Shown in pieces: positions 6,928 to 7,490 of a stretch of 7,490 nt of DNA. The stretch lies in the NCBI GenBank assembly GCA_004557315.1, contig SFEH01000102.1:1-7490 (forward strand), given 5' to 3'. The notes beneath the pieces were generated by a model. The model did not search any database and was not told where the DNA came from. It was given only the letters and a program-made list of their open reading frames with translations. Each line of letters opens with the position of its first letter. Positions within the stretch are counted from its first letter, which is position 1. A program made the translations under genes and the position numbers. Origin of the DNA: Bacteroidales bacterium. GTDB lineage: Bacteria; Bacteroidota; Bacteroidia; Bacteroidales; UBA3663.

Positions 6928-6982
6928 AGGTGTTAAGGTGTGAAGGTGTTAAGGTGTGAAGATGTTAAAGTGTTAAGATGTT
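6911..6982 (+). repeat. Nine-unit octanucleotide tandem array (AAGGTGTK)
   Basis: Nine contiguous 8-bp units run GAGATGTT, AAGATGTG, AAGGTGTT, AAGGTGTG, AAGGTGTT, AAGGTGTG, AAGATGTT, AAAGTGTT, AAGATGTT. Alternating T/G at the last position gives a 16-bp higher-order period in the centre. The array encodes the last codons and TGA of the lytic transglycosylase (stop at 6925-6927) and its final unit contains the ATG (6978-6980) of the next gene. The plus strand has no C across the array. The central units hold AGGTG, complementary to the CACCT of the 16S anti-Shine-Dalgarno. Confidence 0.92.
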
Positions 6983-7490
6983 ACGATATTTTCAGAAGAT
7001 AATGAAGGTTGTCCTCCCTCTCCTGTTTGGAGTGGGAATCTTCTGGTTTTTGATGAGCAAGGTCGATCTTGCACAGGTCAAGGAGGTGATTGACAAGGGT
7101 ATCTCGTGGACGTGGGTTGCCATATCTCTGTTTATCGGTTTGTTGAGTCATATTGTGAGAGGTCTGCGCTGGCGTTTGCAGATACGCACGCTTGGAGTCA
7201 ATCCATCTGTCCACGACATGTCGGTCTCGGTGTTTGGCAACTATGGTCTTAATCTTATTTTTCCCCGTCTTGGAGAGATTTGGCGATGCAATTATATTGC
7301 CAATACCTATGGAACTTCGTTTACGACGACCTTGGGCACTATGATAAGTGAGCGCATTGTCGATATGACTATGTCGGTTATGATAGCGCTCGTAGCGTTC
7401 TTGTTCGAAAGCCATGTCTTTTTCCAGCTCATTGGCGACAATGGACGATTCGGAGGAGGGATGGTCGATCTCGTTTGTTCGCCAAGATTC
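6978..7490 (+). CDS. UPF0104/LPG-synthase-TM-like (flippase-like) membrane protein, 3' partial
   Basis: The frame from ATG 6978 stays open for 171 codons to the window edge, so the 3' end is missing. Membrane segments are visible at about 9-26 (MKVVLPLLFGVGIFWFLM), 44-60 (WTWVAISLFIGLLSHIV), 83-95 and 130-143. Family motifs are RGLRWR (61-66), FPRLGEIWRCN (95-105) and ISERIVDM (123-130). These match the UPF0104 family, related to the flippase-like membrane part of lysyl-phosphatidylglycerol synthase (MprF), also annotated YbhN-like. No aminoacyl-transfer domain is seen here, so lipid or glycolipid handling in the cytoplasmic membrane is only inferred from the family. An in-frame ATG at 7002 is an alternative start; 6978 is preferred because it gives the short basic tail (MLRYFQK) before the first helix. 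The gene follows the lytic transglycosylase across the octamer array and probably belongs to the same unit. A 144-residue open frame on the opposite strand (6981-7415) is only its shadow. Confidence 0.87.
   Translation, partial: MLRYFQKIMKVVLPLLFGVGIFWFLMSKVDLAQVKEVIDKGISWTWVAISLFIGLLSHIVRGLRWRLQIRTLGVNPSVHDMSVSVFGNYGLNLIFPRLGEIWRCNYIANTYGTSFTTTLGTMISERIVDMTMSVMIALVAFLFESHVFFQLIGDNGRFGGGMVDLVCSPRF

Overview
The window reads as chromosome of a Bacteroidota species, most likely order Bacteroidales and possibly Prevotella-like. Three signals point there: paired LruC/DUF4842-type surface proteins with DYNDVV motifs, an A/T-rich promoter matching the Bacteroidota TAnnTTTG -7 element, and almost no clear Shine-Dalgarno sites at most starts. 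I see no mobile element, CRISPR array, tRNA or rRNA gene.

Layout: (1) Bases 1-3468, plus strand: two tandem paralogous LruC-domain proteins. The first enters from outside the window (5' partial). The second is a lipoprotein that starts at a GTG overlapping the first gene's stop (GTGA). (2) Bases 3523-3562: a hairpin terminator that can serve both strands, lying across the end of the convergent neighbour. (3) Bases 3536-5377, minus strand: an RNA 2'-O-methyltransferase (SpoU/TrmH family), then a family 2 glycosyltransferase. They are separated only by a 9-unit octanucleotide tandem array. (4) Bases 5378-5510: a divergent promoter region. (5) Bases 5511-7490, plus strand: uridine kinase (udk), a membrane-anchored lytic transglycosylase, and the start of a UPF0104/flippase-like membrane protein (3' partial). 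A second 9-unit octanucleotide array joins the last two genes.

The genes form three transcription units: a surface lipoprotein pair, a methyltransferase-glycosyltransferase pair, and a nucleotide-salvage plus envelope unit. Apart from udk and the methyltransferase, the content concerns the cell envelope: surface proteins, glycan transfer, peptidoglycan cleavage and a polytopic membrane protein.

The most unusual structure is the pair of octamer arrays. Each has nine 8-bp units (72 bp), is free of C on the coding strand, begins inside the last codons of the upstream gene and ends in the start codon of the next. Their units are related in sequence (xAGGTTrT and AAGGTGTk). I do not see a clear new multi-gene system here. 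The arrays and the LruC pair are the parts that deserve follow-up.
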